Assembly (NCBI GenBank): GCA_020736575.1
Contig: JAGPYM010000019.1
Location: 660,034 to 724,033 of the forward strand
Direction of reading: 5' to 3'
DNA from: Thelonectria olida
Lineage: Eukaryota; Ascomycota; Sordariomycetes; Hypocreales; Nectriaceae
DNA: 64,000 nucleotides
Notes under the pieces: model-generated
What the model saw: the letters and a program-made list of their open reading frames with translations, nothing else
Told to the model about the DNA's origin: nothing
Database searches by the model: none
Part shown: positions 35,276 through 48,350 of the stretch, in pieces
Layout: the number at the start of each line of letters is the position of its first letter
Position numbering within the stretch: the first letter of the stretch is position 1
Translations under genes and position numbers: made by a program

Positions 35276-35599
35276 ATGGATTCATCTGTATACCTCACAG
35301 AAAGCGTGAACGAGGGCTGGCACAACTCAATCCACCTGACCGGCACTTGTCCCCAACCTAACTACTTTGTGGGTCTCAGACATGAGGCATTTACCGATGC
35401 CTAGCTGGCCAAGCTATTACCATTCATTGGCGACTTTATCGCCGGTGATGTATCCCTCTTTATGGCCACGTATTATATGTAATTCCCGCTCCTGACATGT
35501 CACCATCACCTAGAAGACTTGATGGCCGAGGCGCGTGGCGAAGAGGGCGGCAAGTTTGGGGACTTCAAGGACGTGTTGGGTGTCATCTTTAAGAAGTGA
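35276..35599 (+). pseudogene. DUF7924-like protein fragment, broken
   Basis: From ATG 35276 the frame reads YLTESVNEGWHNSIHLTG, YFVGLRHEAFTDA, TAG, LAKLLPFIGDFIAG, DVSLFMATYYM, TAA, FPLLTC. This order (ESVNEGW, R.EAFT..QL.KL.PFIGDF, FMATY.MYFPFLTC) is that of a widespread fungal domain of unknown function related to restriction-endonuclease-like folds. The downstream EVKCGA core of the family is absent; a different open stretch (EDLMAEARGEEGGKFG) follows. Two in-frame stops; N-terminus missing. Confidence 0.6.
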
Positions 35600-35956
35600 G
35601 TTCTGACATGACCATAACACTTCTGCGCCTCGACATCTACCCACTTTTTATTGTCAACCTTTAGTAGGATCTTTTGCTGACCAGTTATTATTTTAGGTTA
35701 TTTATGTGAAAATAGGCACTTAGAAACGTTTCATATGGAATGGATGCAGGTTTAAAGTGACCAAAGTGTATTAATAGAGTGTTTCTGCAAAAACCCTATT
35801 AGTGGTCTATCTAGAAGACATCTAATAACTCGAAATGAGGTCTAATTTCTAAAAAGAAAAGCCGCCCAATGCATATTATCCCAAACTTTCTGCTCCGAAT
35901 CCTAAGTTCTTTTCATTAGGGGAAAGAGAGACCATTATCTGGAAGAAGATGGGATT
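35600..35956. other. Spacer, 0.36 kb
   Basis: Nothing recognised; likely 3' flank of the small repeat protein gene. Confidence 0.4.
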
Positions 35957-36163
35957 TTACTCGTCAGCATCGCTGGGGTCGTTGTAGCCGGAGCGGCCCT
36001 TGTTGCCCTGGTCGTCGTCGCCGTCCTTGTTGTAGCCGAAGCGGCTAAAGTCGGCTTCGGGGCCGTTGTAGCCAGAGCGGCCGAAGTTGGCGAAGGTAGG
36101 CTTGGAGTCGGAGCGACCGAAGGATATGGAGGTGGGAGCGAAGGCGAGGGTGAAGCCAGCCAT
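35957..36163 (-). CDS. Small acidic protein with FGRSGYN-type repeats (68 aa), unknown function
   Basis: Single exon, ATG 36163 in a good context (AACAATGGC), stop at 35957. The protein begins MAGFTLAFAPTSISFGRSD and then carries four imperfect repeats of 13-15 residues: FGRSDSKP, FGRSGYNGP, SRFGYNKDG, KGRSGYNDP, each followed by acidic or polar residues, ending DPSDADE. No signal peptide, membrane helix, cysteine or dibasic (KR) processing site is visible. Upstream on the minus strand are a CTTTTATAACC element (36228-36238) and a CT/CA-rich leader, typical of expressed fungal genes. I do not recognise the family. It could be a repeat-containing peptide precursor, an intrinsically disordered stress protein, or a ligand-binding linker; the sequence does not decide. 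Confidence 0.6.
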   Translation of the reverse strand: MAGFTLAFAPTSISFGRSDSKPTFANFGRSGYNGPEADFSRFGYNKDGDDDQGNKGRSGYNDPSDADE

Positions 36164-37850
36164 TGTTTACGAGTTGAGTTGAGGATGAGTATGATTTGCG
36201 TGGGTTTGTATAGAGGAGATAATGATGGGTTATAAAAGCAGGTTGTTTATATTGTGTTATATGGTTGGTGGTGGTGGTGGGTGATATAAGTGTTTGTTGT
36301 AAAGAAGTAATTATAGTGTTTGGTGATTATGGTTGAGGGTTGATGAGGTGATTGATGGTACTAATGATGATATCCTTAGTTTAACGAGGGAGAAGCTCGA
36401 AGCTTTATATCCAAGATTGGACATTGTAGACTCACATATGTTTTCGCCCAAGTGTGTGAGAGCGCCGCCATGATGATAATGATGGCTGCCGGTACTCGCA
36501 CGCCGGCCCTCTCCCAAATGGCCATTCCCTCCGTCCATCCACACCATATCATACACCCACTTTCCGGAGCCGATACCATTTTGCTGGGCAGTTGCAAACA
36601 AAGAAACACAAGAAAGCCGAAAAGGGTGGCCGGACTACCCTTACCGGAACTGCGCCATGTTGGCGAACAGACAGGTGTTATGAGTAGGCGGACCAGTGCA
36701 GCGGGTAGAATGTAAGGCTGGCAACAATAAATACGCTACAGACAAGGGAGAAAACAAGAGAGGCCAGCCCCTTCTCAGCCCGGTGGATTTTTACGAAACG
36801 CCACCAAAGCTTTTTCGTGCCCGTCTTTTCAACTCTTCTGGGTGGTTGCTTACGCCACAGCCACAGCCTATCTTTTTACTGAGCGAGATTCCCTTACCAA
36901 GCCCAGGACCCTTGCACTATTGGACGACCCCTGCCATAGGAATACCGTAGAGTGAATGAATGAAATGTGAATGCACTAAGTAGCATTCAAGCAAGAGGTG
37001 AGCTGCAAAAGCGGGCTGTCCCGCATTTGGTCAGTGGTATCCCGGCGGATTGGGAAGATGGATGGGAGTCATATGGCTTAGTATTATTGCAGAAAGACCA
37101 CCAGACACAGTCCAGTTGATGCATACGTGGTGTATGTCTATCGTAAAGGTTGCATGGCATCCAATACACACACCCTCACACAAAGCTGCAAGGCACCATA
37201 ATCATGATGTTTTTTTGACGTAGGTACGTACATAAGACTCCATCCTCTTGAGCCTTAATGCCCAGACCCAATCGATGTCATTTGGATGACTCCTCCGGTC
37301 AAGTGCCTGCGGCATGTGATTGATGTCACTTTTTGAATCTCTATAGCGATTTCTCCCGGTTGAAACAAACCTCCACGGCTTCCGATTTGAAGACAATGGA
37401 ATTGGATGCCCCTAGTCCCGGACTTGACAATCGCCGAGCTTCTCACACCAAGCGGGTGCAGATTATTACAGCCCTCGCAATATCTCAATTCCAATCCTCC
37501 TCCCCGGCAAACCTAACTACCAGGTTTTTGATCACTCGTGGTAAGCGGCCGAACCACTTCATTCAATATACGGCAGGTCTGCGCAAGCAACAGATCGTAG
37601 CAACAAAAGCCCCCCAAACTATAAACTTTGTCCTGTCTCGTCCAGTCCCAAACGGGATCTTTAATCCCCAATTTTACATTCCCCCGCGGAAAGGGATAGG
37701 ATGTGCCCGTCAGCGTGAGCCGTATCATTGGACCGGGGCTTTCATATGCCGGCCACCGGATTGGGACCCTGATCATCCACGGACGGGCCTCCCAAAGTCT
37801 GCCAATTTTAAGTTATTAGTTTTGGTTTTCTTTTAAATGCAGATGCTACC
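36164..37850. other. Intergenic, 1.7 kb
   Basis: Left end is the promoter of the small repeat protein gene, with a GGTGGTGGTGGTGG stretch near 36266. A 167-codon frame (37333-37836, plus) has no recognisable motif and is not supported as a gene. Confidence 0.4.
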
Positions 37851-38664
37851 GGGGCATGCTATCCTTAACTAGAATTATTAAAATGTTTACTTTTTAATAT
37901 ATAGTATAGGATTAAAATAAAGCTATAATACTATAATACTTTATATAATATAAATTGCTTATTTTAATATATATTTATAACTTTAAAAGTAAAAAGGCAA
38001 AATATAATATTTTAACTTACTATTTATTTTTATAAAATATAAATATACTTTTAAAATACTTTTTAAAAGTAAATTATAAGAATTATTTACTAATTTAAGT
38101 TTTTATAATTTAAAATTATATTTTTAATTAATAATATTAACTTTATTATAATTTAATTTCTTATTTCTATTTATATTTAATAGTAAAATTAAAATTTAAA
38201 AAGTATTTAATATATTTAAAATATTATTTATTAAATTATTATATTATATTAAAAAAACTAGTATAAAATGCCCTTAAGGGTTAATTGTAGTTATATTAAA
38301 TAAATAATTATTTAGCTTAAATTATTTAGTTTAAAAATAAGCTATTAAAAGAAAAGTATTATATTATAATTTAATTAATTATATATAATTTAAAAGAGCT
38401 ATTATATATTATTATAAGTATAATTAATATTATTATTAATTAAATTTCTATTTTATAATATAATAGTTTAATATAACTATTATAATTATAATTTATTAGT
38501 AACTTTTAAATAAATAGTAATTAAATTGCTTAAAAGCTTAAATTATATAAGAAAATTATATTTTATATATATTATATATATAAAATATAATAATATATAA
38601 TTATATATTATTTATTTAAATTTTAAATTATTATTTATTAAAATAAGCCTTATATTAATATATA

Positions 38665-39310
38665 ATAAAAGTTAATATAAGTAAGACTTAGTTTATACTT
38701 ATTATAATAAGCTTTTTTATAAGGTTTATAATTAGCTTTTAAGTATAAATTCTTATTAAATAAACCTTATTTATAAAACTTTATTTTAAGCTTTTAATAT
38801 AAAAGTACTATTTTTTTAAACTTTAGTTTATATAATTTAACTAATTATATAATATATAATTTAATATAACTTCTTACTAATTAAATAAATTATAATTTAA
38901 AAAGATAATATTAATATAATAGCTTAATATTTATTAAATTATATAAATGTTTTTAAATGTATTTATTTAATTAGAAAGTTTAAAAAGTATTTTAAATAGT
39001 TATAATCTTTTAATATTTTTATATTAGCTAATATAAATATACTATTAAAAGTAATATAAAAAATTAATGTTGTTTTTTTAAGCTATTATATTTTAATAAA
39101 AAGACTAAATATATAAAAAAAGAATTTTAAATTTTTTAATAGAAAGGTTAGCTAACTTAATTGCTTTTTAAATTAAGTAAAAAGTAATAAGCTTAATTAA
39201 AATAATTAATAATTTTTAAAAAAGTATAAAAGTATAATTTAAAATTATAGCTTTAAAAGCTATTATATATAATAGTAATAATTTAAATAGTTATTTAAAA
39301 AGTAATAAAA
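38665..39310 (+). repeat. 0.9 kb AT repeat, copy D (plus, internally shortened)
   Basis: Shares with copy A the succession TTAATATAAG / CTTATTATAATAAGC / AAACCTTATTTATAAAAC / TTTTAATATAAAAGTAC and the late motif ATATATAATAGTAATAATTT. Heavily mutated. Confidence 0.5.
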
Positions 39311-39312
39311 AA

Positions 39313-40225
39313 AAAGTTTTTTATAATTAGTAATTTTTATTATTATATAAACTTTTAATATATTTTACTATTTAATTACCTTATTTTATTTCTATTAGTT
39401 TAAATACTTTTAAACCTATTTTAACCCTTTTTAAACTTTTTTTTTTATTTAACTTTTTTAACCTTTTACTTTTTTAACTCTTATATCTATTTAACTTACT
39501 TTTTATCTTTAAATTTTCCTTTATAGCTTTTTAAATAACTATTTAAATTATTATATTATATATAGCAGCTCCTAAAGCTATAGCTTGCAAGTATCTAATT
39601 GGATTATTTTAATAAATTGCTTATTATTATTATTAAAATAGTTTTTTCTTTCCCTTTTAAAAAGTTATATAAGGTTTTTAACTTTCTATTTAAATAAGTT
39701 ATAATAGTATTAATATATATTATATCTTTTAATTAGAATCTTATAATTTAAAATAATTAAATTAATCTTATAATTAATATTTAATAGTATATTTATATTA
39801 AATAGTATTAAAATACTTAAGAGTTATAACTCTTTTAAGTGCCTATTAAAGTCTCTTATTAGCTTAATATATTTAAGGAAATTTATATATTCTAATATAT
39901 AGTAAGTAGCTATATAGCTTTTATTATTTAGTTAGATTATATTATATTTAATTAATAAGAAGTTAGGCATTTTAGCTATTATATATTATATTATTAGTTA
40001 AGTTATATAAACTAGAGTTAAATAAAAAAAATAGGTACTTTTATATTAAAAGCTTAAAATAAGGTTCCTTAAGTAAGGTTTATTTAATAGGAACTTTTAT
40101 TTTAAAACTAATTATAAGCTCTATTAAAAAGCTTATTATAATAAATATAAAGCTAGGGTTTAGCTTATATTAACCTTTATTATATATTTAAATTATTAGC
40201 TTTTTTAATAATAATAATATTAAAA
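39313..40225 (-). repeat. 0.9 kb AT repeat, copy E (minus)
   Basis: Full-length match to copy B, from TTTATAATTAGTAATTTTT to TTATTAGCTTTTTTAATAAT; keeps a few GC words (GCAGCTCCTAAAGC). D and E are head to head, like A and B. Confidence 0.6.
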
Positions 40226-40645
40226 AGTATAAAAATACTTAAAAGTTATAACTCTTTTAAATACTTATTAAAATCTTTTATTAATTAAATATATTTATAA
40301 AAATCTATATATTCTAATATATAGTAAGTTATTATATAACTTTTATTCTTTAATTAAATTATATTATATTTAATTAATACAGAGTTAAGTATTTTAACTA
40401 TTATATATTATATTATTAATTAAATTATATAAAATAAAATTATATAAAAAGGTACTTTTATATTAAAAGCTTGGAATAAAGCTTTTTAAATATAGTTTAT
40501 TAAATAGAAACTTTTATTTTAAAACTAATTATAAGCCCTATTAAAAAGCTTGTTATAATAAATATAAGGCTAGAATTTAACTTATATTAACTTCTATTAT
40601 ATGCTTAAATTGTTAGCTTTTTTAATAATAATAATAATAAAGAAA
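40226..40645 (-). repeat. 0.9 kb AT repeat, partial copy F (minus)
   Basis: Matches the second half of copy E, directly downstream of it, again ending in TAGCTTTTTTAATAAT; a tandem or recombined copy. Confidence 0.55.
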
Positions 40646-40867
40646 AAATTTAAAAATAAAAAGTAAATTAAATAAGTAAGTAAATATAAATGTTAAAATG
40701 TAAAAGGGAATTAAAAGAGTTAAGTAAAAAGAATAGTTTAAAAAATAGATTAAATTAGTTTAAAAGCAATTAATCTAATAAAAATAAGTAAAATAATTAA
40801 ATAGAAAGATTTATAAAAAAGTAAATATAATAATAAAAATTATTAATTATAAAATAAGATTTTAATT

Positions 40868-41770
40868 ATTATTATTATTAAAAGAAGCTAATAATTTAAA
40901 TATATAATAAATGTTAATATAAGTTAAACTCTAGCTTTATATTTATTATAAGAAGCTTTTTAATAAAACTTATAATTAATTTTAAAATAAAAGTCCCTAT
41001 TAAATAAACCTTATTTAAAAAACCTTATTTTAAGCTTTTAATATAAAAGTACCTATTTTTTCTATTTAGCTCTAGTTTATCTAATTTAATATAATATTTA
41101 ATAGCTAAAATGCTTAACTTTTTATTAATTAAATATAATATAATTTAATTAAATAATAGAAACTATATAACTATTTATTATATATTAAAATATATAAATT
41201 TCTTTAAATATATTAAATTAATATAAGATTTTAATAAGTATTTAAAAGTATTATAACTTTTAAGTATTTTTATACTATCTAATATAAATATACTATTAAA
41301 TATTAATTAAAAATTAATTTAATTATTTTAAATTATAAAATTCTAATTAAAAGACCTAATATATATTAATACTATTATAACTTCTTTAAATAAAAAATTA
41401 AAAACTTTATATTACTTTTTAAAAAGGAAAGAAAAAACTGTTTTAATAATAATAATAAGCAATTTATTAAAACAATTTTATTAAATACTTATAAGTTATA
41501 ATTTTAAAAGCTATTATATATAATAGTAATAATTTAAATAGTTACTTAAAAGTTTATAAAGAAAAATTTAAAAATAAAAAGTAAATTAAATAAATATATG
41601 GGTTAAAAAAGTAAAAGGGCTAAAAAGGTTAAATATAAAAAAAAAGTTTAAAAAAGGTTAAAATAAGTTTAAAAGTATTTAAACTAATAGAAATAAAATA
41701 AAGCAATTAGGTAGTAATATATACTTAGAGTTTATATAATAATAAAAATTACTAATTATAAAAAGATTTT
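40868..41770 (+). repeat. 0.9 kb AT repeat, copy G (plus)
   Basis: Full-length match to copy A, from the TTA tract and GAAGCTAATAATTTAAATA to AAAATTACTAATTATAAA. F and G diverge from a spacer of about 220 bp. Confidence 0.6.
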
Positions 41771-42235
41771 AATTATAAACTTATATTATTTTAAATTTAT
41801 ATTAATAAAAAAATTAAAATATTATAATTTTTCTATTATATTATATTTTTATATTTTATAATATTTTTAAAATATATATATTTTAACTATATTAAAAGTT
41901 AAAATAAGTTTACATTTTTATATATATTAATATATATATTAAAATATAAAATATATATTAATAAATATCTATTAATTTACTTTTTTAATTTTATAATTTA
42001 ACTATTAGTTTATAATAATTTATTATTATATTAAAGTTACTTATTTATAATTAGTTAGACTTTTATATATAAAATATTTATATATAACTTTTTTATTTAA
42101 ATCTTTATTATAAGTTATTATATTACTTTCTATTTATTTTCCTTATTAAACTGCTAAATTAAACTTATTACTTTAGCTCTTTTCACTTTATATTAAGTGC
42201 TATTTTTATTATTATTATACTAACACTCTTATAAA

Positions 42236-44947
42236 ACAAACTGTTACCTTATTAGCCCCATTTTTATATCTTTTATATGTCTTTATTAGCCCTACATACT
42301 AACCTAAGAGTTCATCTAGTGCTGTTTCTAGGTGTGTGGGTCCTAGGGGGCATATTAGATATGCTATCTGCGCATACTCCACTGGGGCGTTCAAACGTGG
42401 ACTCTATAGGAGTTATAATAGTGGTGGGGTATTGGGATATTAACATTAAGTGTAAAACAAGGCAGAAGGGATTAATGTCGAAGGGGTCGAGTTGAGGGGT
42501 CAGACCGATAAATTTCGGCACATGAATCAGGGCCACGGGGCCACACTTGGGCTGGGCGGTCTCTTGGTTGACGCTATTACGACAGCCGGCAGGTTAAAAA
42601 AACAACTCCGCCAATCCACAAGCCGGCCGGCGGCCCTAATCGGGACAACAAGTGCGCCTTCCATTAGTAAACAGTAATGGATATTAGCCAGTTTCTGGGA
42701 CGGGATTTGCCCTCGGCCTCGGTGAAAGAACAGGTTACTAGATTTGGTTCTACTTACCAGACCTGCTATCTATTCCAACAAGGGAGAGCCTCTACACTTC
42801 TCCATATTGCACACCCCTCTACCATATATCAAGTATACCCCATCTATATATCAGTCCGTATTTAGCTGCACTTCTACCATCCGAGTCTATAACGCCTCTT
42901 AGCCCCACCTCTCTCTTAGTCTCTCAGTCTCTTTATCCTCGGAAATCGGGGCCCAGGCTTCGTGATTCATAGCGCCCGCCGATTTTAGTTTGATTTAGAG
43001 CCGAGCTCGCAAGAATAGGATCACAGGCCTAACCCAGCTGTATTCAATACCCCAGCCACTTCTATAAGGCCGCGGACAAACACTTATCACCCATATTAAC
43101 GGCAGCATAATGCAGATAGTTGCTACTGCAAATACCCCCATCGCATAAGGCATCCCCCTTACCCAGACCTATAGCCGGGACTTACATCTAGCCGCTTGCC
43201 TATCCACAGCTGGGGCCATGTCATCAGTGGCATGTCAGCAGCCCTAGGACAGCGAAGGGTGCAGCGCGGGGCTAGTCAAACCGGCGACGCGCACCTCAGG
43301 CGAACTCGAGTCAAACAACGGCCTGTAGACAGAGCCGTTAATGGCCGCCTTCAATCCCGAACTCGACGTTGAGTGTCTCCTCTTCTAGCAGGGTTCAACG
43401 AGTTCTCTGCAACCGATACCGGCGGCTGGCAGCTTGAAAAGCAGCAATAAAGTCAGCAAAGGGTACAAGCCTCCAACGGCAGTGCGGCTACTAGGAGCTG
43501 CTCCTATGGTTACTAGTGACTTACTGTCTAGAAGGTGGCTATAAGTGCTTATGGATAAGCGGGGATTAGCCACTCAAAATAGAACGCAGGGTAACCATAG
43601 CGACACGCAGGCTTGCTATACCCATCGTTGGCAGCAGACGAAGGGAGGACGTGTTGGGGAAGGTCGCGGTCGGCTGTCGCATTCGAGCCGTTGCTAGGAA
43701 TCCATCCGATTTCTTGTGATATTGGAATTCCAACCAGAGTGTCAGAAACTTGCAACAAGCTTAGGCATTATACAAATCCAACATACAAGTTTTGGGCAGA
43801 CTCGGGGCTATCATAAGCCTATGGAAAGATTGGCGCTCCCAATTTAGACATGTGGTTAACGGCGGTGGGGCGGCTAGGCAGAAGAATGGTTCCCTAAATT
43901 GGCTTAGTGAGTCGACTGAAGGTGAGAAGAATGTGTTTTGACAAGGGACGGGACCCAGAGTGAACGCGTCTGTTTCATTTGCCGAACTGCAGAGACACGC
44001 TAAAGGGGAGAAAATCGCTCGACCCTGTAGATCAGATTTCTAAAAACGATTTTCAATCCTATACGAGATGCCGAGAAAGGAAATACCATGAACAGGGACG
44101 TGGACCCTTTCCCTTCGGTGGGGTCGTTCCATCGATGCTCCGCTGGAAAATGCCGGCATTCCAGTCCCTTCTGCAGCCTTCCGAGACCTCTCGCAAAAGT
44201 AGATGTTACCCTATTTAGCCCTCCGAGCCTTCTAGAAGAGACACCGTGGCCAAATGAATGTAGACTGCATGGTGTTGGACAACCATCAGCAGCTGAAAGT
44301 CAAGCCTAGACCTCGTAATTGGGATGTTGGCTTGATCTAGCTGCATCCAGCTCGCGGGTTGGTGCGAATCATGCCCTGCGCCGGTTTACCAGTTCTGTAG
44401 CTCCGTGCAAACGGACGTGCTGCTCACCGTCGTCTGACCCAAGGATGACGGGCTTCTGATGGGCTCTTTTCGCAGCACTTGAGCATAACCGCGGGCTGCT
44501 CCCAACGTCAATGGGAGGCAGCATGCGGGGTCTTGGACTAGCGCTGTCGTCAAAAAGAAAGGAGAGAGAAGAGACTGGTAGTGCAGGCTACACACTGCGG
44601 ATTGACCAAGTGTACCCTTGGGGAGGGCGTTGTGAGGTGTGAGGCGTCAGTCTGAATCGCAGATTATCTTCACCCCCAGATCTAGCCCTGCCTCCGCCAC
44701 CTCCTCAACCGCTTGACCTCCTTCCCAGGCATCCACTGCCTGTCTCAGCCCACGCAGTTTCGTGCTGACAGCACGTATATTTACCTTTCTCCTTTTTCTC
44801 TTTTCAGCCCGGGACAATGCAAGCGACAGAAAATACAATTCATTGCCTTTTTTTCTTCGTCCTCGTCGCGTTGCGGTCATCATCAAGTGGCCCATCAGCT
44901 CTATACCGCTTCTCTAGAAGAGCACGTATACACCAGTGTTGTGAGCC
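42236..44947. other. Gene-poor GC-normal island, 2.7 kb, before the kelch gene
   Basis: No gene I can name. A minus-strand open stretch at 43549-43779 reads VGIPISQEIGWIPSNG, HVLPSSAANDGYSKPACRYG and is protein-like in composition, but has no ATG and ends abruptly; it may be a gene relic. The last 250 bp are the kelch gene promoter and leader. Confidence 0.35.
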
Positions 44948-46850
44948 ATGATGTGGGCCTCCTTACCTCGGACGAACCAGACTCGCGAGCTCTTAGTAAT
45001 CCTGGTTTCTTTGGCCTGCCATATCGGAATCACAGTCCAGCAGCGCGATCCCATTAACAACTTTTGTCGGCGATGGGGTCACCAAACTGCCGTGGTTGAT
45101 AACAAGCTCTATGTCGATGGCGGGTTAGTCACCTGGAGTCCGTCGTCGAAACTACCAAAGAACTATACAAGTATGTAAACCTCGATTCTGTTCTTTTTAC
45201 TTTAAGGAATTGGAAGATTGGCGGACATGACTAAGGACTGCAACTTCGAGGCAGTATATAGAGCTCATACACTCTTAAGAGCTGCCCAATCTGACATGCC
45301 TAACCAGATCCCTATTTCATCTACCATGACTTGAGCCAGAACGCGAGCTCAGGCATGCCGCCCCCGTATGCGACTTTGAACAAAAACTCAAGCATCCCAA
45401 ACGTTAATGGGGCTATACTGTGGCCTGATGACATTAACAAGCGAATCTACCTATTTGGGGGCGAATTCTACGACGATACTCCATGGCAATTCGCCCTATA
45501 TTCATACGATATTATTCACGACTACTGGGTGAACCATGGGGCGACTGGTTCTCCTGGTATTAGCAGTCTGAGCTACGGCGCAGGTCTCTCGATTTCGAGT
45601 CGAGGAGAAGGATACTACTATGGTGGATGGATGAGCAACGCCACGGATGCAAGCTGGGGGAGTAGGCCCAGAAAACTGACCTCATATTTGCTGAAGTATA
45701 ATATGGACTCGAACTCGTGGACTAATACTACTGATCTGGACGAAGTAGGTCGGGCAGAGGGTGTGATGGTGTATATTCCTGCCGGTGATGCAGGTTTGCT
45801 CATATATTTTGGCGGTATTCGGGACGCTGGCAACGGCACGTGGGAGGGACAGCCCATGGAGGAGATTATCATCTACGACATCTTGAGCGGAAAGGCCTAT
45901 GTCCAAAATGCGACCGGGCATATTCCAGAGCTGCGAAGACGGTTCTGCGCAGGGGCGACTTGGCCGGATGACCAGTCATCCTATAACATGTGAATCTCTC
46001 CCTCGGACCAGAACTTGTCGGGATAGGAACACTGATATTTTGCAGCTACCTCTATGGCGGCGTTGGCGAGGCGGAGGGAAGCATGGGATTCGACGACATC
46101 TACGTCCTAACAATTCCCACCTTTACATGGATTCGGATGTACCCTATGGATTCTAATAAGACAGCTGACTTCCCACATCATAGTTTGAGCTGCAACGTCG
46201 TCAACAAGGCTCAGATGCTCATCCACGGTGGTTTCTTCCCATTGGACGACGACTGCGACTCCCCAGAGCAGTGGGGTCTGCACAACCTCGACATGGGCAG
46301 GGATAATAGCTATAACTCATCTTGGGCTATGTATGAACCTACCAAAACGCACTACGTTGTTCCGACAGACATTATCTCGGTCGTTGGCGGTTCGGCGGAG
46401 GGTGGGGGGACCAAAACGGCCCCGGCAGACGGCTTCGACCACCGGGATCTCCGAGCCCTAATGACCCGTAAAGCATCGGCCGCTTCGAGGGAACCGACAC
46501 GGGCCATTCCTGGAAATGATCCGGGTCCCAAGAAAGGGTTGTCAACCGAAGCCGTCGCCGGCATCGCCGTGGGAGGGACCGTTCTTTTCATTGCAGTACT
46601 TCTTGGTGCCTTCTGTCTCATCAGACGACATCGACGACGGAAGATGGCGGATGAATCCTATCAGTCCGTAACCCAGTCTTACTCCTACTATCATCCAACA
46701 CTATGCTCCAATTGTTCGCATCAGTACCCCCAAAGCCCACCACCTGTCCAATCCCGGCCTCAGACTGTACCGCCTCATGTAGGCCCACCAGTCGAACTCC
46801 CTTCGGGCGGGACTAATGAGATACCACTGCGAGGCTGGATCGCACATTGA
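44948..46850 (+). CDS. Kelch-repeat membrane protein
   Basis: Exons 44948-45170, 45308-45989 and 46046-46850 (introns 137 and 56 nt, GT-AG) give 569 aa. The N-terminus (MMWASLPRTNQTRELLVILVSLACHIGI) is a signal peptide or anchor. A beta-propeller of kelch-like blades follows: GHQTAVVDNKLYVDGG, RIYLFGGEFYDD, GEGYYYGGWMSN, GLLIYFGGIRDAGNG, NIYLYGGVGE and AQMLIHGGFF, each with the double-Gly and downstream Tyr/Trp pattern. Near the C-terminus one membrane helix (VAGIAVGGTVLFIAVLLGAF) is followed by RRHRRRK and a Pro/Gln/Tyr-rich cytosolic tail. Known fungal kelch membrane proteins of this shape are cell-surface proteins of undefined role. The gene is intact and lies between decayed sequences. 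Confidence 0.85.
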
Positions 46851-47629
46851 GCCCAAGTAGAACGCTCAGGGCAAATTGTGGACTCGCCAGGTTAGTATAA
46901 TGCAGGCACCAAGCCAGGGACAGTCACCAGGTGGCGGAAGCCTTATTATGTAGGGTGGAACTATGGGATCGAACACTTTCGATTATAGTGATCCTCATCG
47001 AACAAGGTTGCCTCAGGAGCTTGACACGGAAATGAGGCAAACACCTAAACCTCCTATGGCTGCCTCCTTTAATAAACGCATTCCCCTCCTTTTTCTAGCA
47101 GTTATGCTATATTTATAAAGATATTTGTTTTCTAACAAATTAGCTAGAAATTGTAAGGAGGTTATTAACTAGAGTAAGATTAGAGATAGAAGGTAAGTAT
47201 TTATAAGTTATAAGATTTTAACTTAGCGGGCACTTTACTAGTGCCTGCTATATTCCCTTTTACTTATTAGGGCTTGTGCTAACTAATTTATAAGTTGGCC
47301 TGTTTTTTAGTTATAGCTTTAAGCCGAGCCTATAGTAAGTCCTTTATAGCTTAGCTCCTTATAATTATTTTCCCCTTAAAAAAGCTTAATTTTTAAGCTA
47401 TTTACTATTAGTAGTTTATACTATTATTTATTTACTATTTTTTAATAGTTATAAATAGTTTTAATTTTAACTTAGGGTATAATAGTATATTTCTAGTTAT
47501 TATTAAATTAAACTATTAAAATTAGTAACTTAAATTAAAAATAAAAAAAACTATAATTAGTTTAATTTTAATAGCTAGTAGCTAGTTAAAAATAAGTAGT
47601 TTTATAATACTTTTAAGCTATATATAAAA

Positions 47630-48350
47630 GGGCTTTCTAATTAGCTTATATTATATTAATATATAAATAATTTAATATAATTAGTTGATTTTTAATATTA
47701 TAAGAGCTAAAAGCTAGTTTTAAAAGCTAAAATATATTATATTAGCTATTAATTAGTTAATTATAAAACTATATATTATAGCTAATTACTTATTATTTGT
47801 AATATTTTATATTTTCTATAGCTAGCCCTATTTTATATTATTTACAAGGGGAAAACTTCTAGCCTATAGGCGCGTATAAAATTAAACGCCCCTATGGGCA
47901 CTTAGCTATAGCGCGCAGCTATATAATTAACTAACTAATAGCTAATATAATATACCTTGGCCTCTAAAACCAGCCTTTAGCTCTTATAATATAGGAAATC
48001 TACTAATTATATCTAATTATTTGCATATTAATATAGTGCAGGCCAATTAGAAAGCCCTTTTACATATGGCCTAGGAGCGTTATAAAGTGCTTGCGCTTAA
48101 CTGGCTGCTAGCTGCTAGAATTGAACTAACTGTAGTTTTTTTTCATCCCTAACCCAGGTTCCTAATCTGAGAGGTTCGGCTTAACTATAACTAGAGACGT
48201 GCTACTATGCCCTAAGCTGGGGCTAATTACTTATAAAAGTATTTAATTTTATACGCGCTTAAAAGTTAAAAGTTATTATTTTATAAATAATATAAAATAA
48301 AGCTAGTTATAAAAGTTATAAAATATTATAAATAATAAATAGTTTTAATA
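47630..48350. repeat. Nested inverted repeats
   Basis: 47630-47790 (starting near AAAGGGCTTTCTAATTAGC) is the reverse complement, with many transitions, of 47905-48065 (ending GGCCAATTAGAAAGCCCTTT). In addition, 47795-47888 pairs inversely with about 48250-48350 (shared GCGCGTATAAAATTAAA word). The right arm of the first pair keeps far more C/G than the left. Confidence 0.5.

Larger units (their letters stand above)
37851..42235. repeat. AT-rich, RIP-like block 4
   Basis: 4.4 kb almost devoid of CpA/TpG. It contains at least four copies of the 0.9 kb AT repeat (D to G), in alternating orientation. No coding frame. Confidence 0.75.

Noticed and set aside
36266..36280. GGTGGTGGTGG microsatellite
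   Set aside because: Short simple repeat in a promoter region; nothing to suggest function.
37333..37836. 167-codon plus-strand frame
   Set aside because: No domain, signal or promoter evidence, and composition is not gene-like; next to a RIP block.
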